Part shown: one piece after another, positions 17,327 to 24,960 of the stretch
Layout: each line of letters begins with the position of its first letter
How positions within the stretch are numbered: the first letter of the stretch is position 1
Assembly (NCBI GenBank): GCA_902599045.1
Contig: CACKEA010000001.1
Span: forward strand, 62,001-126,000
DNA: 64,000 nt
Direction of reading: 5' to 3'
Source: an uncultured Alphaproteobacteria bacterium
GTDB taxonomy: Bacteria; Pseudomonadota; Alphaproteobacteria; HIMB59
The notes under the pieces: model-generated
Seen by the model: the letters and a program-made list of their open reading frames with translations, nothing else
Database searches by the model: none
What the model was told of the DNA's origin: nothing
Translations under genes and position numbers: made by a program

Positions 17327-17791
17327 TTAGAAGTTTAAAAAAGAGTATTTTCTTTCCATGTACTTTTGATGATAGTCTTCCGCTGGACAATAGTTTTTAA
17401 CAGGCTCTATAACTGTTGTGATTTTTTGATTAAATTTACTTTCATTTAATTTGTCTGTGATCTGTTTAGCTACCACTAATTGGGTATCGTCGAAGTAAGC
17501 TATAACTGAGCGGTATTGAGAGCCTCGATCTGGGCCTTGTTGATTTAAAGTTGTGGGATCATGGATTTGGTAGAAAAACTCCACTAAGTTTTCGAATGAG
17601 ATTTTTTCTTCATCAAAAGTTAAAAAAACAACTTCAGCATGGTTTGTATTACCTGTACAAACTTCTTCATATGTAGTTTTATCTGTTATACCTTGAGAGT
17701 AGCCAACTTGGGTTTCAATGACTCCTTTAATCTCAGAGAATTTTTTTTCTGGTCCCCAAAAACATCCTGCTCCAAATAAAGCTTTAGACAT
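17327..17791 (-). CDS. msrA: Peptide methionine sulfoxide reductase A
   Basis: Repairs oxidised methionine (S-sulfoxide) with thioredoxin. The 154-residue protein begins KALFGAGCFWGPEKKF, with the catalytic Cys in GCFWG. Family blocks VGYSQG, HAEVV, FYQIHDPTT, GSQYRS and the C-terminal YCPAEDYHQKY follow. The start overlaps the upstream TIGR03643-type gene by 8 bases. Confidence 0.96.
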   Translation of the reverse strand: MSKALFGAGCFWGPEKKFSEIKGVIETQVGYSQGITDKTTYEEVCTGNTNHAEVVFLTFDEEKISFENLVEFFYQIHDPTTLNQQGPDRGSQYRSVIAYFDDTQLVVAKQITDKLNESKFNQKITTVIEPVKNYCPAEDYHQKYMERKYSFLNF

Positions 17792-18002
17792 TCATTTTAC
17801 CTTTGAGCTGGTGTCTTTGTGTACTTCTTTGATGAATTCGTTTTCTCCAAATTTCATAACTTTTTCGTTTTATATTATTTTTCATAATTTTTTTTACATC
17901 CCCCTCATTAATTTCATAAATTTTTGTTATATGACTAAAATCAGTTTGATCATCCCAAGCCATTTGAATAATGTCACCAATCTGAGTTTGATTAAATTTC
18001 AT
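17784..18002 (-). CDS. Small TIGR03643/DUF2805-type protein
   Basis: A 72-residue protein with the helix-rich pattern IIQMAWDDQTDFSHITKIYEINEGDVKKIM, resembling a small DNA-binding fold, and the basic tail KSYEIWRKRIHQRSTQRHQL typical of this uncharacterised family. It sits between the SMP-30 gene (2-base gap) and msrA (8-base overlap) in a three-gene minus-strand unit. The function is unknown. Confidence 0.8.
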   Translation of the reverse strand: MKFNQTQIGDIIQMAWDDQTDFSHITKIYEINEGDVKKIMKNNIKRKSYEIWRKRIHQRSTQRHQLKGKMNV

Positions 18003-18004
18003 AT

Positions 18005-18916
18005 TTAATGATACAAATCAAGGATGTTTTCAGATCTATAACAGTTTGAGGCATACCCTTGCTCTTGGGTTACGAACTTAAACAGTTTTCCCGCATGTGG
18101 TTGTCTTTCTGCCTCGATATCATTTAGACCGACAGATGCTGTTGTAATAAAAAGCTCATTTAAATTTTTTCCACCAAACGTGCAACTTGTTACTTTTGAA
18201 ACAGGAAGTTGTAATATTAATTTGAGGCTGCCTCGTTTATCAAAGCAACAAACTTTACCACTCCCCCACATTGCAACCCATAAGTTACCTTTTTTATCAA
18301 CGGTCATACCATCGGGATTTCCATCGATTTTGTTCATAGAAAGAAAAACTTTTTTGTTTATTCCATTACGAGACAAGTCGTTTATTGAAAAGATATAAAT
18401 TATTCTTTTTATAGAGTCTGTTACATAACCAACATTTCTCTCGTAATCAAAAACTGGTCCATTTGAAATAATATAAGAGTTATCAGAATAAATTGGTTTT
18501 AAATTAGTATCGTGGCATATGACTTTACCCGTCTGAGACTTTTGCTGAATATCCATAGTCGATATCCATATCTGACCATTTAAATCCACATCTGCATCAT
18601 TAATTCTATTATTAGGACTTTCAAACTTGATCTTTGTAAGAAGTTGTTTTTTTGATAGAGAGGGATGAATAGAAAAAATAGAGTCGTAAGAGCTCATAAT
18701 ATAATTTTTATTGTCTTGTAAAAGAATATTAGTCACACCGTCTGGTACAATGAAATGTCGCTCTCCGCTATTCTCTTGATCTGTTTCAATTATTTTATTT
18801 TCATAAATATCCACCCATAGCAACTTGTCATGCCTCCAGTCCCAGATTGGTCTTTGTCCTAAAACACTTTTATAAGATTGATGACAAACAGATGGTTGTT
18901 CATATTTAATTCTCAC
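18005..18916 (-). CDS. SMP-30/gluconolactonase-family beta-propeller
   Basis: A 303-residue cytosolic six-bladed propeller of the regucalcin/lactonase family. Landmarks are LLWVDIYENKI, NRINDADVDLNGQIWISTMD, ISNGPVFDYE (metal-ligand Asn), GNPDGMTVDKKGNLWVAMWG (metal-ligand Asp) and TSCTFGGKNLNELFITTA. The N-terminal GE(G)P motif that normally supplies the metal-binding Glu reads LGQRPIWD, so one ligand is replaced. The sugar-lactone substrate is unknown. Confidence 0.88.
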   Translation of the reverse strand: MRIKYEQPSVCHQSYKSVLGQRPIWDWRHDKLLWVDIYENKIIETDQENSGERHFIVPDGVTNILLQDNKNYIMSSYDSIFSIHPSLSKKQLLTKIKFESPNNRINDADVDLNGQIWISTMDIQQKSQTGKVICHDTNLKPIYSDNSYIISNGPVFDYERNVGYVTDSIKRIIYIFSINDLSRNGINKKVFLSMNKIDGNPDGMTVDKKGNLWVAMWGSGKVCCFDKRGSLKLILQLPVSKVTSCTFGGKNLNELFITTASVGLNDIEAERQPHAGKLFKFVTQEQGYASNCYRSENILDLYH

Positions 18917-19046
18917 AAATGAGATTATAAACTATATCGCTCGAAGAAAAAAGTGGGCAAGATATAACTTAGTTTCGATTGTTATATTTTGTTTTTAAAA
19001 TAGAAATTGCATGTAAACTTTATTTGCCTAATAATTTAGGAAATTG

Positions 19047-19457
19047 ATGACTTTTATAATTCCATTTAAATATTTCATTTTTATTTCATTACTTATTATT
19101 ACAGTGAGCTGTGAGACAACTGATGTGGAAGAGAAGGTTATAAAACCAGAGCCCGTCCCTAAAATTATATATACCCCAGAGGTAGAGGAAGCTGTTGAAG
19201 AAAATGAAAAAATTGCTGAACATTTCAAAGATATAGAGCTATTTTTAGCTAAATCCTTGAACGATTTAATCTTAAATTATGGGAAGGCTGATTTTTCAAA
19301 AATAGAAAAAATTTATGAATTTCATAGATACAATACTGATAATTGTAGAATCTTTATACAAAACAAATCATCAGATAAAAAAATAATTAATATTACGATT
19401 TATAATTATAAAGATAATTCTTTCATCGAAATGTACTCGAAAGATTTATGTACATAA
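19047..19457 (+). CDS. Small putative lipoprotein, unknown function
   Basis: A 136-residue protein from the ATG at 19047, preceded by AGGAAA. A hydrophobic leader (FKYFIFISLLIITVSC) ends in a plausible lipobox Cys. After it come an acidic, proline-rich stretch (TTDVEEKVIKPEPVPK) and a C-terminal part with two Cys (DNCRIFI..., KDLCT) that could form a disulfide. I recognise no family. It is divergent from the SMP-30 gene, and the 130-base gap between them holds no other feature I can support. Confidence 0.6.
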   Translation: MTFIIPFKYFIFISLLIITVSCETTDVEEKVIKPEPVPKIIYTPEVEEAVEENEKIAEHFKDIELFLAKSLNDLILNYGKADFSKIEKIYEFHRYNTDNCRIFIQNKSSDKKIINITIYNYKDNSFIEMYSKDLCT

Positions 19458-19511
19458 ATTTGAAACGGATAATCATTTAACAAAGAGTAATAAATAATAT
19501 ATTCAATCCTA

Positions 19512-19910
19512 ATGAATATTATATTTTCAATATTTTTATTATTTATATCCATTAATTGTTTTGCTCATCACCCTGGAAACAAGATAGATGCCGAGAAGCC
19601 TTACCCTTTGATTAATTTAGAAATTATAAAAGATAAAGTGGACGGATATAATTTATATATTGATTTAGAAAATTTTACATTAAACCCATCACAAATTGGG
19701 AGTGAAAATCAGTCTAATATGGGATACTTACAACTATTTATAAATGATATAAAAATTACAAGAGTTTATTCTAACTGGGTGCATGTTCCTCAACGCTTTT
19801 TTAATCTAAAAGATAATTTTATAAAAATTACATTTAATTCAAATCTTTACGATGAATTTACGATAGAGGGAAAGCCTCTCGAATATATACTAGAGGTTGC
19901 TGGCGATTAA
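19512..19910 (+). CDS. Small secreted protein with His-His mature N-terminus
   Basis: 132 residues with a signal peptide (MNIIFSIFLLFISINCFA) whose predicted cleavage leaves the N-terminus HHPGNKIDAEKPYP. A free N-terminal His can help bind copper, but nothing else in the protein confirms that. The rest (INLEIIKDKVDGYNLYIDLENF..., MGYLQLFINDIKITRVYSNW) reads as a small beta-sandwich. I do not recognise the family. It follows the lipoprotein gene on the same strand. Confidence 0.6.
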   Translation: MNIIFSIFLLFISINCFAHHPGNKIDAEKPYPLINLEIIKDKVDGYNLYIDLENFTLNPSQIGSENQSNMGYLQLFINDIKITRVYSNWVHVPQRFFNLKDNFIKITFNSNLYDEFTIEGKPLEYILEVAGD

Positions 19911-19962
19911 ATTTTAGTAATCCAATTAAGTATAATATGTCTTCTATGAATAAAATGAGTTT

Positions 19963-20436
19963 TTATGCTTTATAAGGAAGTGAAGAGTGGTGCAATACTA
20001 TTTTCAATGAGTCGTTTTTAGTTTTTTTATAACCCCAGCTTTTATCAACTTTAACCTGATCTCCCTTTTTGTCGATCAGTGTTACACAGCCCATCCACAT
20101 GGCGATATTCTCCTCTACAAATGTTGAAGATGTTTCTGATTTAACTTCACGCCAAGATTTAATTCCAAATCCACTATCCAAAGGGTACTTGGGGTTATTT
20201 CCAATAAAATAAGATAAGGCACCCTCTTTATTTGATCGAAATGTTTGGCTGCCCCCACTAAGGGTTGGTTTAAATAAGACTGGCCCAAACTCAAACCCAT
20301 ATAGCTGATCTAACATTTCATTTGCAACTATTGTAGCATCATCAATGCCTGATTTTTCATAGGCATTTGAAATTGCAATCATACCATCGCCCCAAGCTTC
20401 ACGCGCATCAGCTAATTCATTTTCATTGATTGTCAT
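19963..20436 (-). CDS. NTF2/SnoaL-like protein
   Basis: 157 residues with the shape of the NTF2-like (SnoaL/CaMKII-association) fold: an N-terminal helix (NELADAREAWGDGMIAISNAYE), central strands, and the terminal pattern KIVLHHSSLPYKA, common in this superfamily. It has no signal peptide. Such proteins bind small ligands or act as isomerases or cyclases; the ligand here is unknown. It lies 38 bases beyond the 3' end of the prenyl synthase gene on the same strand. Confidence 0.7.
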   Translation of the reverse strand: MTINENELADAREAWGDGMIAISNAYEKSGIDDATIVANEMLDQLYGFEFGPVLFKPTLSGGSQTFRSNKEGALSYFIGNNPKYPLDSGFGIKSWREVKSETSSTFVEENIAMWMGCVTLIDKKGDQVKVDKSWGYKKTKNDSLKIVLHHSSLPYKA

Positions 20437-20474
20437 TTAATGTGAGCCGTTTCATATATAAAAAATCTTTTTCT

Positions 20475-21374
20475 TTATTTAACACGATTGACAATAAAGT
20501 TTACAAGACTTGACATGTATAGCAAGGCCTCCTTATTTGTACCAAAGAATTTTTCCATTGTTTTGTAATTTTTATTTTGTATCTGTTTTAAATATTTCGT
20601 GCATTCAATACGACTAAGCTTATAAGCAATACTCGCTTTTTTTGAGTCTTTTTTAATTTTTTTACCAACTTCACGTTCATTGCCCCATCTATCTAACATA
20701 TCATCAGTAATTTGAAAAATTTTCCCAATGGTATTGCCAATAATTTTTAGTTCTCTCATCTTGCTCACATTCAAATTTTTTACGTTTAAAAGAAGATTGA
20801 AGCACAAACTAAATAGAGCACCTGTTTTTAAAAGATACATCTCCTCTATTTGTTTTATAGTAGAATTTTTTTTCATATAAATATCTAAGGATTGTCCTGC
20901 TATTAAGCCTTCCATGCCATTAGCTTTGGAGAGCATCTGAATTGAGTTTACTTTTTGACTAGCAGAAAGATATTTTGACTCTGCTAGAGTTTTGAATGAT
21001 AAGACCTGGAACATATCTCCAGCTAAAACAGCAGTGGCCTCATCAAATTTTTTGTGAACAGTAAGACTTCCTCTTCTATAGTCGTCGTTATCCATAGACG
21101 GCAAATCATCATGAATTAAAGAATGAAGATGAACACACTCAATTGAGAGGGCAAGGTCATCTAATAGGTTAGGCTTAATATTTAAAAATGAACCCATATA
21201 GCAAAGCAAAAAAGGTCTAATCCTTTTTCCCCCAGTTTTGGCAAAATAAAGCAATGCCTTTTTGATCCGTTTATCGGGTGACTTTAATTTTTCAATGTGT
21301 TGGAGGAGCTTTTTGTCAAAATTAGAAGAGAATGCTTTGATTTGTGTTTCGTCGAAAGTTTCACATATTTTCAT
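20475..21374 (-). CDS. crtE: Polyprenyl (geranylgeranyl/farnesyl) diphosphate synthase
   Basis: Builds the isoprenoid chain feeding carotenoid synthesis. The 299-residue protein has GGKRIRPFLL, the first aspartate-rich motif LIHDDLPSMDNDDYRRG and the second QITDDMLD. The residue five before the first DD is His, where short-chain farnesyl synthases usually have Tyr, so a geranylgeranyl product is possible but not certain. It could equally be named ispA. It diverges from the proteorhodopsin gene beside crtI, crtB, crtY and blh, which favours a carotenoid role. Confidence 0.88.
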   Translation of the reverse strand: MKICETFDETQIKAFSSNFDKKLLQHIEKLKSPDKRIKKALLYFAKTGGKRIRPFLLCYMGSFLNIKPNLLDDLALSIECVHLHSLIHDDLPSMDNDDYRRGSLTVHKKFDEATAVLAGDMFQVLSFKTLAESKYLSASQKVNSIQMLSKANGMEGLIAGQSLDIYMKKNSTIKQIEEMYLLKTGALFSLCFNLLLNVKNLNVSKMRELKIIGNTIGKIFQITDDMLDRWGNEREVGKKIKKDSKKASIAYKLSRIECTKYLKQIQNKNYKTMEKFFGTNKEALLYMSSLVNFIVNRVK

Positions 21375-21378
21375 TTAC

Positions 21379-21600
21379 TTATAAATTATCTAGATAATGA
21401 GACGTATGATTATCAAAAATAAATATAATGATACCAATAAAAGCCAGATAAATAATGAAATCTAAGATTTTCTTAGTTTTTTTGTTGTTCATGTAGCTTT
21501 TGTTGAATTTCAATAATATCCATAACAACAGTGTGGATAAAAAGAATAAAAACCCATTAAACAGTACACTATCTTGAAAAATGGCCATTTTTTTACTCAC
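21379..21600 (-). CDS. Small two-helix membrane protein, unknown
   Basis: A 73-residue protein with two membrane segments (FLFFLSTLLLWILL and IIYLAFIGIIIFIF) and a basic linker. I favour the GTG at 21600 because GGGAG lies four bases upstream; an ATG twelve bases later has no such site. It is 4 bases from the prenyl synthase, where many alphaproteobacteria carry xseB, but the membrane helices rule that out. It is transcribed away from proteorhodopsin and is probably the first gene of the crtE unit. Confidence 0.55.
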   Translation of the reverse strand: MSKKMAIFQDSVLFNGFLFFLSTLLLWILLKFNKSYMNNKKTKKILDFIIYLAFIGIIIFIFDNHTSHYLDNL

Positions 21601-21682
21601 TATACTCCCAAAATATATTAATAAAAGTCATATTAAGTATTTTTTTTTTGCAATTTATACCTATAATCCCATCAAATTGGCA

Positions 21683-21717
21683 AATCCTAACTTTTAGGAT
21701 TCTGCTATAAGTTATAG
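21683..21717 (+). promoter_or_regulatory. Proteorhodopsin promoter region with two palindromes
   Basis: AATCCTAA (21683-21690) and TTAGGATT (21694-21701) form a perfect inverted repeat with a 3-base centre. Next to it CTATAA (21705-21710) and TTATAG (21712-21717) form another. The second contains an extended -10-like element TGCTATAA (21703-21710). The pair looks like an operator abutting a promoter for the rhodopsin gene, whose ribosome binding site AAGGAG is at 21728-21733. Confidence 0.5.
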
Positions 21718-21739
21718 AACTTAAGAAAAGGAGTACTCA

Positions 21740-22513
21740 ATGATTAAGTTTTTGAAATCAATGGCTATCCCAACAGCTGCACTAGTTGCACTGCCAGGAA
21801 TAGCTTCTGCAAGCGTTGGCTTAGAGCCAAACGACTTTGTTGGGATATCTTTTTGGGTTATCTCAATGTGTATGGTTGCCGCTACTGCATTCTTTTTTTT
21901 AGAGACTAACAACGTATCAGGTAAGTGGAAGACATCTCTTGCACTTGGTGGTCTTGTATGTTTAGTTGCTGCAGTTCACTACTTCTATATGAGAGAAGTG
22001 TGGGTAACAACAGGTGCTACACCTACTGTTTATAGATATGTTGACTGGTTAATCACTGTTCCACTACAGATGATTGAATTTTACATAATCCTTGCTGCTG
22101 TTGCTACAGTTTCAGCTGGTATTTTCTGGAGACTATTAATTGGTACTTTAGTGATGCTTGTAGCTGGTTATGCTGGTGAAGCAGGCTTCATCAACGCATG
22201 GGCAGGATTCATTGTAGGTCTAGCTGGTTGGGCATACATTTTATATGAAATTTTTGCTGGTGAAGCTGGTAAAGCTGCTGCTGACAAGTGTCCTGCAGCT
22301 GTTCAAACAGCTTTCAACACAATGAGATGGATTGTTACTGTTGGTTGGGCTATTTATCCTTTAGGATATTTCTTCGGTTACTTAACTGGAGGAGCTGATG
22401 CCGTAACATTAAACGTTATCTATAACGTTGCTGACGTTGTGAATAAGATCGCTTTTGTCGCAGTTATTTGGGCTGCTGCAGTAGCATCTTCATCTTCAGG
22501 CAAAAAAGCTTAA
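21740..22513 (+). CDS. Proteorhodopsin, blue-absorbing type proton pump
   Basis: Seven-helix retinal protein of 257 residues that exports protons in light. A cleavable signal peptide (MIKFLKSMAIPTAALVALPGIASA) precedes the helices. Key residues are His80 (proton-acceptor partner), Asp102 (acceptor), Thr106 and Glu113 (donor), giving the DTE pump motif, and Lys236 in NVADVVNKIAFV for the retinal Schiff base. The spectral tuning site in VDWLITVPLQMIEFY is Gln110, equivalent to position 105 of the classic green pump, indicating blue absorption. It has its own promoter region and terminator. Confidence 0.97.
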   Translation: MIKFLKSMAIPTAALVALPGIASASVGLEPNDFVGISFWVISMCMVAATAFFFLETNNVSGKWKTSLALGGLVCLVAAVHYFYMREVWVTTGATPTVYRYVDWLITVPLQMIEFYIILAAVATVSAGIFWRLLIGTLVMLVAGYAGEAGFINAWAGFIVGLAGWAYILYEIFAGEAGKAAADKCPAAVQTAFNTMRWIVTVGWAIYPLGYFFGYLTGGADAVTLNVIYNVADVVNKIAFVAVIWAAAVASSSSGKKA

Positions 22514-22533
22514 TAAAGCTTTATAACCTATTT

Positions 22534-22568
22534 AAACCAGGCAAGGCTAACTTGCCTGGTTTTTTTTT
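22534..22568 (+). terminator. Intrinsic terminator after proteorhodopsin
   Basis: AAACCAGGCAAG (22534-22545) pairs perfectly with CTTGCCTGGTTT (22551-22562) around a GCTAA loop, followed by a run of T to 22568. This is the clearest rho-independent terminator in the window. It separates the rhodopsin mRNA from crtI, so rhodopsin is probably mostly monocistronic and made at a different level from the pigment enzymes. Confidence 0.92.
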
Positions 22569-22595
22569 ATCTAAAATTCCTATATTTTAATTATC

Positions 22596-24083
22596 TTGAG
22601 TAAAAAAGTTGTTGTAATTGGTGGAGGGTTTGGGGGACTAGCTGCAGCGTTAAGGTGTAGAAAGCTAGGTTTTGACGTCACTCTTATTGAGAGGCTTAAC
22701 ATGCTCGGTGGAAGGGCTAGAGTGTTTGAGAAAGGTGGCTACAAACACGATGCTGGACCAACAGTAATAACAGCCCCATTCTTATTTGAAGAACTATTCA
22801 AGTTGTTTGGAGAAGACCTCAAAGATCATTTAGATTTCAAATCCTTAGACCCTTGGTATAGGTTTTACTTTCATAACGGGAAAACTTTTGATTATCGACC
22901 TTCCATAGAAGATACAAATAATGAAATTAGAAAATTTGATGAAAATGATGTCAAAGGCTATGACAAATTATTAAAAACATCAAAAGATATTTTTGAGATA
23001 GGCTTTGAAAAGCTATCGGATAAACCCTTTATTTCATTCTGGGAAATGGCAAAACAATTACCCTCTTTAATCAAACTCAAGAGCTATTTAACAGTTAGTC
23101 AATTGGTAAATAGCAAATTAAAAAATAAGTATCTTAGGAAAGCATTTTCAATACACCCTTTGTTAGTTGGAGGTAATCCATTTACAACAACATCTATATA
23201 CGCTTTGATACACTACCTCGAGCGAAAATGGGGAGTGTACTTTTGTATGGGCGGTACAGGTAAAATTGTAAAAGAGCTAGAAAATTTAATGGTTAGGCAA
23301 GGCATTGATATAAAAAAACAATCCGATGTTGAAAGAATTTCTATAACTAACGGTAAAGCAGAAAATGTTGTACTTACGGACGGAAGTAAAATAGAAGCAG
23401 ATCTTGTGATATGTAATGCAGACCCTCCCACAGTTTATAGTGAGATGTTGCCTTCAAAGTATTCAAGAGACAGTCTTTTAAAGCCTAAAAAATTTACACA
23501 CTATTCTATGGGTCTGTATGTTCTTTTTTTTGGATCTAAGAAAAAATTTTCTAACGTTGCTCACCACACTATTTGGATGTCTGAAAGATATAAAGAATTA
23601 TTACACGATATTTTTGAGAAAAAAATTCTAACAGATGATTTTTCACTTTATCTTCATCGACCTACTGCAACAGATGAAACTTTTGCTCCTGAGGGATGTG
23701 ATAGTTTTTACGTGTTATGCCCTGTTCCCAATCTTCAAGGAGATGTTCAATGGGAAACAGAAGGGCCAAAACTTAAAGATAAAATAGTCGAAGCCTTAGA
23801 TAGAACCATTATGCCAGGGTTAACAGAAAATATAGAAGCAGAGTTTTGGATGACTCCTAAAGATTTTAAAAAAGATTATAGATCAAAATATGGAGCAGGA
23901 TTTTCAGTAGCTCCAATTTTTTCTCAATCAGCATGGTTTCGTTATCACAATAGAGATAAAAAAATATCAAATCTGTATTTCTCTGCAGCGGGATCACATC
24001 CAGGAGCTGGAATACCAGGAGTGCTGTGTTCAGCTAAGGTGATTGAGAAACTTATAATTAAGGATTTTAAAGTTAGTCATTAA
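22596..24083 (+). CDS. crtI: Phytoene desaturase
   Basis: Converts phytoene to lycopene. The 495-residue flavoprotein opens with the FAD dinucleotide fold VVVIGGGFGGLAAALRC, then GGRARVFEKGGYKHDAGPTVI, and ends with the CrtI signature AAGSHPGAGIPGVLCSAK. The start is TTG at 22596, only 28 bases after the terminator T-run and without a clear Shine-Dalgarno site, so the transcript may be nearly leaderless. The stop lies one base before the crtB GTG, so crtI-crtB-crtY-blh form one unit. Confidence 0.95.
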   Translation: MSKKVVVIGGGFGGLAAALRCRKLGFDVTLIERLNMLGGRARVFEKGGYKHDAGPTVITAPFLFEELFKLFGEDLKDHLDFKSLDPWYRFYFHNGKTFDYRPSIEDTNNEIRKFDENDVKGYDKLLKTSKDIFEIGFEKLSDKPFISFWEMAKQLPSLIKLKSYLTVSQLVNSKLKNKYLRKAFSIHPLLVGGNPFTTTSIYALIHYLERKWGVYFCMGGTGKIVKELENLMVRQGIDIKKQSDVERISITNGKAENVVLTDGSKIEADLVICNADPPTVYSEMLPSKYSRDSLLKPKKFTHYSMGLYVLFFGSKKKFSNVAHHTIWMSERYKELLHDIFEKKILTDDFSLYLHRPTATDETFAPEGCDSFYVLCPVPNLQGDVQWETEGPKLKDKIVEALDRTIMPGLTENIEAEFWMTPKDFKKDYRSKYGAGFSVAPIFSQSAWFRYHNRDKKISNLYFSAAGSHPGAGIPGVLCSAKVIEKLIIKDFKVSH

Positions 24084-24084
24084 G

Positions 24085-24960
24085 GTGACATCTTTTAAAA
24101 CAAACACCTATAGCATTAAATCAGAGGGTAAAAGTTTTTATTGGGCAAGTTTTTTCTTACCTAGGAAAAATAGAATTGCTGCTTCAAAACTTTATAGCAT
24201 ATGCCGCTATCTAGATGACGTTGCTGATAGTTCTGATTTAGATACGTCCTCTCAAATAAAAGATATATTCGAACAAGTTAAGGATAACAAGTCATCTGAG
24301 ATCAATATTTTCTTTGAACAAAACCAAATCAATTTAAATATCTTAAATGATTTAATAGATGGATTAATAAGCGATCAACAAAACGTTAGAATTGCTGATG
24401 AGAGGGAATTAGTAGAGTACTCCTATAGAGTTGCTGGAACAGTTGGTTTGATGATGCTGCCAATTATTAATACTAAAAATAATGAAGCCAGAAAGCATGC
24501 TGTTGATCTAGGAATTGCAATGCAATTGACTAATATTGCAAGAGATGTATTTGAAGATGCTAAATTAAATAGAGTGTATTTACCTCAGGAATGGATAGGT
24601 CAAATTACTTTAAGTGATTTAACAGATAATAATATTGATGATCAAAAAAATAAAATAATTGAATTATCAATTAAAAACTTAATAGAGCTCTCTGAAAAGT
24701 TTTATGCAAATGGTTTTTGTGGCATGAAATTTATTCCTTTAAGAACTAGATTAGCGATATTTTTTGCGGCAAAAATCTATAAAGGGATTGGTAATAAAAT
24801 TAAGAAGAAAGGTTATGCGTATCAATTTGAAAGAGTTTATTTAAATAAATTAGAGAAATTATGGATTACAATAGTTTCAATACCTGAGTTTTTATTTTTA
24901 AAGAGTATTTTTACATCCTATAAACCAATTAGAGATAATTTTAAAAATGAAAATATATGA
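24085..24960 (+). CDS. crtB: Phytoene synthase
   Basis: Condenses two geranylgeranyl diphosphates to phytoene. The 291-residue protein has the first aspartate-rich motif ICRYLDDVADSSD and the second QLTNIARDVFEDAKLNRVYLP, both diagnostic of squalene/phytoene synthases. The start is GTG at 24085, one base after the crtI stop. The last 14 bases overlap crtY, a sign of tight coupling. Confidence 0.95.
   Translation: MTSFKTNTYSIKSEGKSFYWASFFLPRKNRIAASKLYSICRYLDDVADSSDLDTSSQIKDIFEQVKDNKSSEINIFFEQNQINLNILNDLIDGLISDQQNVRIADERELVEYSYRVAGTVGLMMLPIINTKNNEARKHAVDLGIAMQLTNIARDVFEDAKLNRVYLPQEWIGQITLSDLTDNNIDDQKNKIIELSIKNLIELSEKFYANGFCGMKFIPLRTRLAIFFAAKIYKGIGNKIKKKGYAYQFERVYLNKLEKLWITIVSIPEFLFLKSIFTSYKPIRDNFKNENI

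Noticed and set aside
21379-21600. xseB, the small exonuclease VII subunit often found before ispA/crtE
   Set aside because: The protein is made of two hydrophobic membrane segments, unlike the soluble helical XseB.
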